A stretch of 22,637 nt of DNA from Nymphaea colorata (Eukaryota > Streptophyta > Magnoliopsida > Nymphaeales > Nymphaeaceae). A program made the position numbers and the translations under genes. The DNA lies in the NCBI RefSeq assembly GCF_008831285.2, contig NC_045140.1, forward strand, positions 30,352,959 to 30,375,595, in the 5' to 3' direction. Positions within the stretch are counted from its first letter, which is position 1, and each line of letters starts with the position of its first letter. The notes under the pieces were generated by a model that saw only the letters and a list, made by a program, of their open reading frames with translations, ran no database searches and had not been told where the DNA came from. Below are positions 7,306 through 15,228 of the stretch, in pieces.

Positions 7306-9081
7306 ATGGCCAAGTCGAAGAAAAACTTGAACCCCGACGAGCCCGTGCTTGAGGAAACCACTTCGGACCCTCAAGAAGTCGCTCATAGGGCTTCCAACAT
7401 GGAGATGTCCGAGCATACTATCAACCGTCTTGGCAACCTTGAGCGAGAATTCGGCCAGTATCGTAGAGACATGGATAAGGCCGAAAACCATAGACGGAGG
7501 GATATAGAGAGGCAATTCGGCGAACTCCACAAAGACTTAGCCGAAATGAGGAGGAACCAACAGAACGAAATGGATGAAGTACGAGCAATGTTTAGGGTCC
7601 TAACCTCAAACCAGCAACAAGGCACAGAGAGGTCTACTCAGGGCCCGAATACACGCCCAGATAAGGGTAAGGGTTTGTTAGTTGCACCAAACTACCAAAC
7701 CGACACTGAGGTCGATCCCAATAACATCTCTCATATTGGGACGAGTACAGAAGGAGGTCGGCGCAATACCATGGTGCCTCCTCAAGGCAGGCATCAACCG
7801 GATGCCTACGATGATAGGACTCCCCGAGCACCGCGATTTGGACACCATAGCCAAAACCGAGTTGAGCTCACTTCCGAAGGGGAGCAAGACGAGTCTCAAG
7901 CTCGTCAAAGAAGAGGGTCTCAATTCCACCAAAGGCAAGAAGAGCGACGGACACCCTCAGTCCGATATGAGTTCCCTAAGTTCAATGGGGAACACTTGCG
8001 TGAATGGCTCTTCATGGCAGAGCGGTACTTCCTTTGTCACCACGTTCCCAAGGCAGAATGGATTGAGATAGCTACGGCCAACATGACCGGAGAAGCTACA
8101 ACGCATTATTTGTGGTTTAACCACAATAATGAAGAACAAACATGGGAAAAGTATAAGGCCAGTCTCCAACTCCAATTTGGGGACTCAACATTCATTGACT
8201 ACGATGAGGACTTAAAAAATCTAGTCCAGACCACTACCGTGCCAGCCTACAAAAGGCAGTTCGAGCGCCTAGCCAGCATGGTCAGATGGCCTGAGAAGGC
8301 CCTCATCGGTGCTTTCAAGGGAGGCCTTAGAAATGATATAAAGCGGGAAATGAAAATTCACCGCTTTGACAAATTGGAAGAATGTATCGCCATGGCCCGT
8401 CTATATGAAGAAAGGATCGAGGAAAGAAGAGCCGAGAAAAAGGCTCATAAATTTGATAAACAGAGGAAACGAAGCTCCTATCCCTCTGCTTCTCGCAATA
8501 CTCGAAAGGAGATAGTTCCCTTCAAAAGGGGGAACGAACCACGGCCCTACCAGAACTCCAATCAAGGGCAGGGCAAGAAACCGCCCCTACGATACCTCAC
8601 GCCTCAACAAATTGAGGAATACAGACACAAGGGTCTGTGCTATCGGTGTGAGGGTAAATGGGACAAATATCACAAGTGCCCAGCCTACTTTAGGGTACAA
8701 GTGATAAGTGATGTAGAGTCCAGCTCGTGTACAGATAGTGACTCATCCTCCAGCGCTTCCTACGAGTCCAGCTCGTCCTCTTCAGAGGAAGAAGTAATTC
8801 AAAAGCGCAGAATTAAAAAGACCGAGAAGAAAAAAGAAATAGCCAAGGAAGAGACTCCCGCCAAAGAAGAGAAACCCTCAGAGGCCGAGTCTCTTCACTC
8901 GATGCAAGACCCAAACAAGCCCAATTCATTCCGAGTGTTTGGGAGGATCAACGGCAAGAAGATCCTCATTTTGTTGGACAATGGGGCCACACGAAACTTC
9001 CTAACTGAGGAAGCAGCTAAAAAGTGTAAGGTGCCCCTCGAATCCAGCTCACCCCAAACAATAGTCGTGGGAGGGGTCTAA
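7306..9081 (+). CDS. gag: Gag polyprotein plus start of protease, element A
   Basis: This is the structural protein that forms cytoplasmic virus-like particles around element RNA. The start ATG (MAKSKKNLN) is chosen because B begins with the same residues. Residues about 38-105 are heptad-rich and charged, a likely coiled coil. Residues about 218-360 carry the retrotransposon Gag domain (FPKFNGE, LREWLFMAERYF, ATTHYLW, FGDSTF). A CX2CX7HXC zinc knuckle lies at about 444-459, the compact form common in plant Ty3 elements. A Ser-rich acidic tract (about 466-500) and a Lys/Glu-rich linker follow. The frame then enters protease: ILLDNGA, catalytic Asp about residue 558, with Asn where Ser or Thr is usual. 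The frame ends at 9081 because of a one-base change in a G run at about 9073-9076. Gag itself is intact. Gag and Pol appear designed as one frame, as in many plant chromoviruses. Confidence 0.9.
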   Translation: MAKSKKNLNPDEPVLEETTSDPQEVAHRASNMEMSEHTINRLGNLEREFGQYRRDMDKAENHRRRDIERQFGELHKDLAEMRRNQQNEMDEVRAMFRVLTSNQQQGTERSTQGPNTRPDKGKGLLVAPNYQTDTEVDPNNISHIGTSTEGGRRNTMVPPQGRHQPDAYDDRTPRAPRFGHHSQNRVELTSEGEQDESQARQRRGSQFHQRQEERRTPSVRYEFPKFNGEHLREWLFMAERYFLCHHVPKAEWIEIATANMTGEATTHYLWFNHNNEEQTWEKYKASLQLQFGDSTFIDYDEDLKNLVQTTTVPAYKRQFERLASMVRWPEKALIGAFKGGLRNDIKREMKIHRFDKLEECIAMARLYEERIEERRAEKKAHKFDKQRKRSSYPSASRNTRKEIVPFKRGNEPRPYQNSNQGQGKKPPLRYLTPQQIEEYRHKGLCYRCEGKWDKYHKCPAYFRVQVISDVESSSCTDSDSSSSASYESSSSSSEEEVIQKRRIKKTEKKKEIAKEETPAKEEKPSEAESLHSMQDPNKPNSFRVFGRINGKKILILLDNGATRNFLTEEAAKKCKVPLESSSPQTIVVGGV

Positions 9082-9578
9082 GGCTGAAATGCCTTAACGA
9101 AGGGAAGAACATGGAAGTCGTCATCAAGAAAAAGCCCTTCAAGGTTGATTTCTTGGTTATTCCACTCGATGGAGTGGATTTGATTCTCGGAATGCCCTGG
9201 TTTTTCACCTTGGGTATTATATCATGGGACGTGAGGAACTTTAGTATGACCTTCACGCCCGACGGAGAAGATGAGCCGATGACCTTACAAGGCATCACGA
9301 GCACTACTCGTCCCAAGGCTGCCTTACGAGCTATAGAGGCAGACCAACCAGCGTGTTGGGTGATGGCACTAGCTACGGATGTGCCATCTAGAGAGGAGCA
9401 CGAAGAGATTGTGCCTCCACGGATACAGTCGGTGTTGGACCGATATGAGGATTTGTTCGAGGAGCCAAAAGGACTACCTCCTCCTCGATCCTACGACCAT
9501 CGAATCATCTTGACTCAAGGGGCCGAACCGGTCAACGTGCGGCCCTACAGATATGGTATAACCAGAAGGCCGAAATAG
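9075..9578 (+). pseudogene. pol: Pol fragment, element A: rest of protease and RT N-terminus
   Basis: This continues the protease in a new frame after the break at about 9076. It includes the segment with VIPLDGVDLILGM, which in this group covers the second half of the pepsin-like protease monomer. It then runs through a connector with [11 protein letters not shown] and YDHRI to the RT N-terminal motif NVRPYRY. The frame is lost at about 9556, where a G is missing relative to B, and a stop follows at 9576-9578. Sequence on both sides aligns closely with B at 16090-16800. There is no internal stop other than those created by the shift, which argues for a consensus error or a very recent lesion. 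The segment has no start of its own. Confidence 0.8.
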
Positions 9579-10459
9579 AGCGTCTGGTTAAGGAGATGTT
9601 AGAGAGTGGCATAGTTCAGCCAAGCAGCAGTCCTTTTTCTTCTCCCGTCTTACTTGTGAAGAAGAAGGACAGTACATGGCGCTTATGTGTTGATTATCGC
9701 GCCCTGAACGAAGCCACGGTGAAGGATAGGCACCCTATACCTGTCATCGATGAGTTGTTGGATGAGCTAGCCGGTGCGACCATATTCTCCAAGATAGACT
9801 TGAGAGCCGGCTACCATCAAATCAGAATGTGTAAGGATGACGTCCCCAAAACGGCATTCAGGACACATGACGGGCACTACGAATTCCTAGTTGTGCCCTT
9901 CGGTCTAACTAACGCACCGGCAACATTTCAAAGGTGCATGAACGATGTCTTTCGTCAATACCTCCGAGATTTTATATTGGTCTTCTTCGACGACATATTC
10001 ATATATAGTCAGACAGAGGAATTGCACGAGAAGCACCTGGCTACAGCTCTTCAGGTGTTACGTGATAACCAACTGTATGCAAAAAGGTCCAAATGCAGCT
10101 TTGGACAACCGAGCATTGGTTATCTTGGGCACATCGTGTGCCAACAAGGGGTTCGGGCAGACCCCGAAAAATTAGACGCCATGCAAAGATGGCCACTGCC
10201 TAAGGACCTGAAAGGACTCAGAGGTTTTCTAGGCCTCACAGGCTACTATAGACGCTTCATCCAAGGTTATGGGTTAATAGCTCAGCCCTTAACCCAGATG
10301 TTGAAGAAAGGGGCCTTTCAATGGTCAGACAAGGCTAGGGCAGCCTTTGATAAGTTGAAAAATGCCCTTATGACTGCGCCAGTGCTTACCCTACCGAACT
10401 TCAACAAACAATTTACAATCGAGACGGATGCGTGTGATGTTGGAGTCGGGCCGTCTTGA
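9557..10459 (+). pseudogene. pol: Pol fragment, element A: reverse transcriptase and start of RNase H
   Basis: Reverse transcriptase copies element RNA into cDNA inside the particle, primed from the tRNA-iMet site. Family motifs appear in order: [46 protein letters not shown] (first catalytic Asp), [13 protein letters not shown]-like (here VPFGLTN), and [10 protein letters not shown] (the DD catalytic pair). LGHIV and the [13 protein letters not shown] connection motif follow. It closes in RNase H at [12 protein letters not shown], whose ETDA carries the first RNase H acidic residue. The frame breaks in a G run at about 10449, giving a stop at 10457-10459. The catalytic residues of RT are all present. 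B has the more usual ILIYS after the DD pair. Confidence 0.85.
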
Positions 10460-10810
10460 GTCAAGAAGGCCATCCTATCGCCTATATGTCAAAGGCCCTA
10501 ACCAGTAGAGCAAAACCTCTTTCTACATACGAGAAGAGCTCTTAGCGATAGTGTTGGCAGTTGAAAAGTGCGGCCTTACCTGATAGGGCGCAGATTTGTA
10601 GTCAAAACGGACCAGAATTTGTTAAAGTACATGCTCAAACAAAGAGTATCCACGCCTACCCAACAGCGTTGGCTGGCCAAGCTGCTAGGATACGATTTTG
10701 AGATTGAGTATAAGAAAGGTCCGGATAACACAGCGGCAGACTCTCTTTCCCGTTTGACCGAGCAGTTCATGACGCTCTCTGTGGTAGAGACGGATATATG
10801 GAACGATTAA
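10451..10810 (+). pseudogene. pol: Pol fragment, element A: RNase H C-terminal part
   Basis: RNase H removes the RNA strand from the RNA/DNA hybrid. After the break at about 10449 the sequence still encodes the HPIAYMSKAL motif. Two further one-base deficits occur at about 10536 and 10569. The longest open piece, 10568-10810, holds RPYLIGRRF, KTDQNLLKYML (the TDQ acidic position), QQRWLAKLLGYDFEIEYKKG and ADSLSR, the last carrying the final RNase H Asp. Another deficit near 10801 ends the frame. B shows the same protein with only one break in this stretch. Confidence 0.8.
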
Positions 10811-11031
10811 ACCAAGGGCAGCAAGAAGATCAATCCTTGAGGTTAATTCGAGCATCAGTAGAACAAAATCCCGGATCTATCCCCTTGTATACGGTCAGAG
10901 GGAATCTCTTATTTAGGAAGAATCGCGCAGTGATTCCTCCTAATTCTGGGCTTAAGCAAGAACTCTTGCAACACTTCCATGACACTCCAGCCGCAGGTCA
11001 TGAGGGGTTTCAAAAACCCTTGGCAGAATAA
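10798..11031 (+). pseudogene. pol: Pol fragment, element A: integrase zinc-binding region
   Basis: This is the connector from RNase H to integrase and the first half of the integrase HHCC zinc-binding module. Visible are NPGSIPLYT, LLFRKNRAV, IPPN and LLQHFHDTPAAGHEG. The His pair of the HHCC module lies in HDTPAAGH. The two Cys lie in the next piece (CVVC). The frame breaks in an A run at about 11013-11018. The ATG at 10798 is probably not a real start, since it arises just after a frame change. Confidence 0.75.
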
Positions 11032-11684
11032 AAGCCCAGTTTTGGTGGCGCGACATGAAGGCAGACATACAACGTTACATCAGAAAGTGTGTGGTATGTC
11101 AGAGGGAGAAATATGAGGCAATCAAGCCTCCAGGCCACTTGAATCCTCTCCCCATACCCACAAAGCCATGGACGGATGTAACTATGGATTTAATAGATGC
11201 CATGCCCCGCTTTGAAGGCAAGGAAGCTGTGCTTGTGGTAGTGGATAGACTCACCAAGTATAGCCACTTCGCTCCCTTGCCACGTTCGTATCAAGGGCCA
11301 ATGGTGGCCAGCGTATACCAAGAATTTATCGGCAAGCTCCACGGAATGCCACAGTCGGTCGTGTGCGACCGTGACTCGATCTTTCTCAGTGCGTTCTGGC
11401 AGGAGTATATGAAGTTAATGGGTACAACGCTTAACTTCAGCACAGCCCACCATCCACAGACAGATGGTCAGAGCGAAATCGTGAACCGGTCTCTAGAGAC
11501 CTACCTGAGATGCTTCGCGGGAGAACGACCAAATACATGGGTAAAATTTTTACCATGGGCAGAATGGTCGTGTAACACTAGTCTGCATTCGTCCACGGGC
11601 ATGACCCCATATGAGGGTGTATACGGGTTCCCTCCTCCTGCTATACCAAGTATGAAGGAGGCACAGCTGAGGACGACCAAATGA
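11019..11684 (+). pseudogene. pol: Pol fragment, element A: integrase catalytic core
   Basis: Integrase inserts the cDNA into the host chromosome. AQFWWRDMKADI leads into the Cys pair CVVC of the zinc module. The DDE triad follows: Asp in TMDLIDAMP, Asp in VVCDRDSIF and Glu in DGQSEIVNR, with HHPQTDGQ before the Glu. TPYEGVYGFPPP follows. The frame fails at about 11649 (A run) and a stop closes it at 11682-11684. All three catalytic acidic residues are intact, and the core matches B closely. Confidence 0.85.
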
Positions 11685-12216
11685 CTGTGAACTGCGCACA
11701 CGTGAAGAAGTGCTAGACCACTCAAGCAGAATATCGCCAAGGCGCAGAACCGCATGAGACAAGTGTATAACAAAGGTAGGAAAGACTGCCAATTCGAAGT
11801 GGGCCAGTATGTGTGGCTGAAGAGGTTGCCTCTGAAGCAGAGGTCGTTGATGGGCCAGCCCTACTCAAAACTGTTACCTCGCTATTATGGTCCATATCCG
11901 GTACACAAAAGGTTGGAAAGGCAGCCTACAGGATAGCCTTCCAAGAGCAAGCATTAGTACACCCCGTATTCCATGTCACACGACTTAAGCCGCATCATGG
12001 GATGTACCAACAATGATAGAACAAGTGCCGGAACAGTTGCCAACACCTACCGTATCTTAAAGCACAGATACGTCCAACGCCAAGTAGGACGAGGCATGAG
12101 GTACTCGTGGAATGGGAGGGCCCAGATCGAGAATTCTTGGGAAGAGTTCGGGTCAGTAATCCACCGCTTCCCCTCTTCTAGCGCTCGAGGACAAGCGCAA
12201 TTTAGGGAGGGGAATC
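11650..12216 (+). pseudogene. pol: Pol fragment, element A: integrase C-terminus and chromodomain-like region
   Basis: This stretch changes frame about every 30-200 bases (near 11650, 11683, 11722, 11908, 12000, 12050, 12095, 12135 and 12211). Read piecewise it still matches B. A charged helix has QNRMRQVYNKGRKD, and QYVWLKRLPLKQRSLMGQPYSK leads to PRYYGPYPV, the GPY/F module. Next come HPVFHVTRLK and a chromodomain-like block with YRILKHRY, VEWEGP and SWEEFGSV. Chromodomains of chromoviruses are thought to bind modified histone H3 and steer insertion into heterochromatin. The reading continues through the polypurine tract into the LTR. Break density is the highest of the window and rises toward the N gap. 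Confidence 0.75.
12204..12216 (+). other. Polypurine tract of element A
   Basis: AGGGAGGGGAATC directly precedes the LTR start TGTTACGG at 12217. It is the RNase H-resistant primer for plus-strand DNA. It also codes for part of Pol. B has one more G in the run, consistent with a one-base deficit here. Confidence 0.85.
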
Positions 12217-12537
12217 TGTTACGGACCAATCTCTTGGTCCCGACCCAAGGCCGACAGAGCAGGCCGGACCTAGCCGGCTGAAACGCAAGCGTCTGAGTTG
12301 TGGGCTCAGACCATGGAGCATGTCGCAGACTCGACTCAAGAGATGAAGCAGCACCAACTCAGGTTGCACGGGAGGAGTGGAGGAGCAACCAGGTCCGAAG
12401 AGGTGCTCAAACCGGACAGACTTCAAGACGTCCCTGAACTAAGCGTGGGCTCACCGAGTAGTCAAGTTAACCCCTAATGTGAGTCCGGTCAACCTAGACG
12501 CTTGAGCCGATTCTAAGACCTAGAATTCTAGGCAATT
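12217..12537 (+). repeat. 3' LTR of element A (first 321 bp, cut by gap)
   Basis: It matches 2894-3219 of the 5' LTR. The only differences seen are five one-base deficits (near 12289, 12342, 12369, 12380 and 12447) and no substitutions. It stops just before the second hairpin of the U3 array. About 3.5 kb of this LTR is missing. Confidence 0.92.
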
Positions 12538-12637
12538 NNNNNNNNNNNNNNNNNNNNNNNNNNNNNNNNNNNNNNNNNNNNNNNNNNNNNNNNNNNNNNN
12601 NNNNNNNNNNNNNNNNNNNNNNNNNNNNNNNNNNNNN
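12538..12637. other. Assembly gap (100 N)
   Basis: Exactly 100 N, a common placeholder for a gap of unknown size. By comparison with the 5' LTRs, at least about 3.5 kb of LTR A and about 2.7 kb of LTR B should lie here, besides any DNA between the elements. Confidence 0.95.
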
Positions 12638-13057
12638 CTCGGAAGCGAACAACTCCAAGCCGAATGGAAGAGTTCAATGATCCGAGTACTAACCTTGTTA
12701 AGCCGTCGAATCGAAGCCTTGGGGACTTCGATCTTCTCTTGTGCCGAACTCAGCCTTTCTTCTCCTTCGTGTTCAAGGGGAAGGCACCAATGTTCGGGCT
12801 ATTGATCTTCTTCGTAGAGGCAAGCGTGGACGAGGAGGGATCACCGCCGGTGGGAGGGGATCCGCCTGGTTTGTCTTCCTTGAGGCCGAGGTCAACACGG
12901 ACGACGGGGGCAAGGGGATTCGATGGGTGGAGACGCTCCTAACTCGGGTAGAGAGAGGGGGTCGAAGAGATGGAGTCCTCGAAGAGGAGAGAGAGAGCCA
13001 AAACTCGCAATGAGCCAAAATTCAATTTTTTCGATACAATTACAAAGGATCCAATAC

Positions 13058-13065
13058 AATATATA
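13058..13065 (-). promoter_or_regulatory. TATA box in 3' LTR of B
   Basis: TATATATT on the minus strand, 608 bases into the LTR and equivalent to 3526-3533 in A. From this 3' LTR it could drive readthrough transcription toward the gap. Confidence 0.5.
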
Positions 13066-13249
13066 CAAAGAGAAAGTGATCCGGGATTATCACGCGCGGA
13101 TCCAAACCCAAATCTAAAAGCTCAAGGCGCTCGGCACAACCCGCCGGCTTAGGTCTTGACTTCGAATCTCAAAGGCGCCAAGTAAAAAAACGAGTTAACA
13201 AAAGCTTAGTACTAAAGTTAAAATAAACGCCTAAGTGCTTAAAACGACT

Positions 13250-13369
13250 CCTTGAACCTTGCGAGCCCAAGGAGGGGGACCTCGTGAGGGTAAACGCCCT
13301 CACTTCGCATTTGGAGTATAAGGGCTCGGTCTGGTTGACCGAGCCATTCGCTTAAGACCTTTGGTCTTA
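13250..13369 (-). other. Four-hairpin array in U3, 3' LTR of B
   Basis: On the + strand: H4 13250-13272 (CCTTGAAC with GCCCAAGG; on the RNA strand it has two G-U wobbles), H3 13284-13303 (GTGAGGG with CCCTCAC), H2 13323-13345 (GGCTCGGTC with GACCGAGCC), H1 13353-13369 (TAAGACC with GGTCTTA, 3-nt loop). H1 overlaps the Pol stop codon at 13369-13367. The order, spacing and loop sizes of H2-H4 match A. Confidence 0.65.
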
Positions 13370-13999
13370 GACGACCTCGCGGGTTGAGAAAGTCGAACTC
13401 GGTTTGGGTGCATCTAGCCTACGCTCGGTGAGTTCTACAACTGGTTCAGTGTGACCCTGAGGTTCATCCTGTTCGAGCACCGTTGCGGACTTGGCTGCTC
13501 CTCCCGCTCCTCCCACTGCAACCTGACCTGGTGCGTCGTTAGCCTCCTTGGGAGTTTCCTCGGCTAACTGATGCAAGGACCGAGCCCACAAATCTGACGC
13601 TCTTCTACGCCTAATGCTTGGCTCGGGCTGTTCGGCCTCGCCTGGGTCTGGACCATCTGGTAGGTCCGTAACAGATTCCCCCTCCCTACCTTGCGCTTGT
13701 CCTCGAGCGCTGGAAGAGGGAAAACGATGAGCAACTGACCCAAATTCCTCCCAAGAGGTTCCTTGGTCGGGGCCTTCCCACTCGACCAATACTTCATGCC
13801 TTGTTCGGCCTTGCCTTCTTGTATATCTGTGCTTTAAAATTCTGTAAGGCGTTGGCAACTGGTCCGGCACATGTTCCACGATAGTCGGTATCTCGCCTTG
13901 ATGTGGTTTCAAGCGAGAGACATGGAACACAGGGTGGACTTGTGCCTCTCTGGGCAATCCCAATCGGTATGCGGCCTTGCCGACTTTCTGTAATATGGA
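13367..13999 (-). CDS. pol: Pol C-terminus of B: integrase end, chromodomain-like region and LTR-encoded tail
   Basis: This is the continuation of Pol after two frame changes at about 14040 and 14000, so it has no start of its own. In order: end of the GPY/F module (KVGKAAYR), VHPVFHVSRLKPHQG, then a chromodomain-like segment (YRILKHRYTRR, EVLVEWEGP, SWEEFGSVAHRFP). After FPSSSARGQAQ the frame reads through the polypurine tract (REGES) at 13688-13674, crosses the LTR boundary and continues for 101 residues to the stop at 13369-13367. The tail has an acidic Pro-rich start, a basic RRRRAS patch, LWA, and a Gly/Ala-rich stretch around QVAVGGAGGA. A homologous tail is encoded in A. Its function is unknown; it lengthens the region after the chromodomain, which may act in targeting. 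Confidence 0.8.
   Translation of the reverse strand, partial: SILQKVGKAAYRLGLPREAQVHPVFHVSRLKPHQGEIPTIVEHVPDQLPTPYRILKHRYTRRQGRTRHEVLVEWEGPDQGTSWEEFGSVAHRFPSSSARGQAQGREGESVTDLPDGPDPGEAEQPEPSIRRRRASDLWARSLHQLAEETPKEANDAPGQVAVGGAGGAAKSATVLEQDEPQGHTEPVVELTERRLDAPKPSSTFSTREVV
13674..13690 (-). other. Polypurine tract of element B
   Basis: GGTAGGGAGGGGGAATC on the minus strand, directly before the LTR start TGTTACGG. It lies inside the open Pol frame, so the plus-strand primer also encodes protein. Confidence 0.85.
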
Positions 14000-14040
14000 T
14001 ATGGCCCATAGTAACGCGGCAGAAGTTTCGAGTATGGCTG

Positions 14041-15228
14041 CCCATTAGAGACTTCTGCTTCAGAGGAAGCCTCTTCAACCATACGTACTGCCCTTCTTCG
14101 AATCCTCGGTCTTGTCTACCTTTATCGTAGACTTGCTTCATTCGATTCTGCGCTTTAATCAAATTCTGTTTTAAGGAGTTAATGACCTCCTCTCTGGTGC
14201 GCAGTTCGCAGTCCACATTATCCTCTAAGGCGCTACCTCCTTCATAAGTTGGAATGGTTGGAGGTGGAAAACCGTAGACTGCCTCATAGGGAGTCATCCC
14301 TGCCGACGAGTGCCAACTCGTGTTGTAAGACCACTCGGCCCAGGGTAAGTATTTGACCCATGAATTAGGTCTTTCTCCCGCGAAGCATCTGAGATAAGTC
14401 TCGAGAGACCGATTCACAATCTCGCTTTGCCCGTCGGTTTGCGGGTGATGGGCAGTGCTGAACCGAAGTTCTGTACCTAACGTCTTCATATACTCCTTCC
14501 AGAACGCGCTCATAAAAATAGAGTCTCTGTCGCAGATGATCGTCTGAGGCATCCCGTGGAGTTTTCCAACGTACTCCTGGAAGACGTGAGCCACCATTGG
14601 CCCTTGGTACAGTCGTGGCAATGGTGCAAAGTGGCTGTATTTAGACAGCCTATCAACCACCACTAGTATTGCCTCTTTTCCTTCTGAGCGAGGCATAGCA
14701 TCAATGAAATCCATGGTGATATCCGTCCATGGTCTTGTAGGAATTGGGAGTGGATTTAGGTGACCTGGAGGCTTGATTGCCTCGTATTTCTCCCTTTGGC
14801 AAATCTTGCACTGACGGATGTACCTTTGCACATCGGCCTTCAGTCCTCGCCACCAGAACTGGGCCTTGACTCTACTCACGGTCTTAGCGACCCCTTCGTG
14901 TCCTGCAGCAGGCGAGTCATGGAAGTGCTGCAGAAGCTCTCGTTTCAGCTCTGAATTAGGAGGGACAACGGCCCGACCCTTCCTAAAAAGAAGATCCCCT
15001 TTCACCGAATGTAAAGGGATGGAACCCGGATTCTGCTTTCCTGCAGCCTTAAGTAATTTGGTCGATTGGTCATTATCTTGATCGTTGGCCAATCGTACCC
15101 ATAAGTTGGTTTCCACCACTGACAGTGTCATGAATTGTTCGGTAAGGCGTGATAGGGAATCCGCTGCCTTATTTTCAGGACCTTTCTTGTATTCGATCTC
15201 GAAATCGTACCCCAAAAGCTTAGCTAAC
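14041..15228 (-). CDS. pol: Pol of B: RNase H end, integrase zinc module and catalytic core
   Basis: Numbering from MGYDFE at 15215: the RNase H end with ADSLSR at residues 18-23, then NPGSIPL and LLFRKG. The integrase HHCC zinc module uses H99, H106, C136 and C139. The catalytic DDE residues are D169 (TMDFID), D229 (IICDRDS) and E265 (GQSEIVNR), giving the D-35-E spacing typical of integrases. TPYEAVYGFPPP and the helix KAQNRMKQVYDKGRQD follow, then QYVWLKRLPLKQKSLMG. The frame changes at about 14040 in a G run. The open frame goes on to 13794, but after the change it encodes unrelated residues. The upstream joint at about 15228 is a one-base change in a C run. All catalytic residues are present. 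Confidence 0.88.

Larger units (their letters stand above)
2894..12537 (+). mobile_element. Ty3/Gypsy chromovirus-type LTR retrotransposon A (3' end lost in gap)
   Basis: In order: 5' LTR 2894-6730, tRNA-iMet PBS 6733-6744, leader 6745-7305, gag from 7306, protease, reverse transcriptase, RNase H, integrase, chromodomain-like region, polypurine tract ending 12216, then 321 bp of 3' LTR before the N run. RT before integrase gives the Ty3/Gypsy order. If the 3' LTR matches the 5' LTR the full element would be about 13.2 kb. Gag is open, whereas pol carries at least a dozen frame changes, nearly all single-base deficits. The 5' and 3' LTR starts differ only by five one-base deficits in the 3' copy. 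Clade assignment (Reina, Tekay, Galadriel or other) is not possible without a tree: the RT wording resembles Reina/Galadriel-type elements while the LTR length is more like Tekay. Confidence 0.93.
12638..13673 (-). repeat. 3' LTR of element B (first 1036 bp, cut by gap)
   Basis: It starts TGTTACGG at 13673, right after the polypurine tract, and runs into the N gap. It matches 21752-22637 (5' LTR) without substitutions in the shared part. It contains the Pol tail (to 13367), the hairpin array, a TATA box and a CT tract. Confidence 0.92.

Noticed and set aside
12741-13117. Open frames on the + strand in 12664-13152 and their copies at 21611-22314
   Set aside because: They lie antisense within LTR B around its promoter and CT tract, show no domain and change frame with the GA-repeat length.
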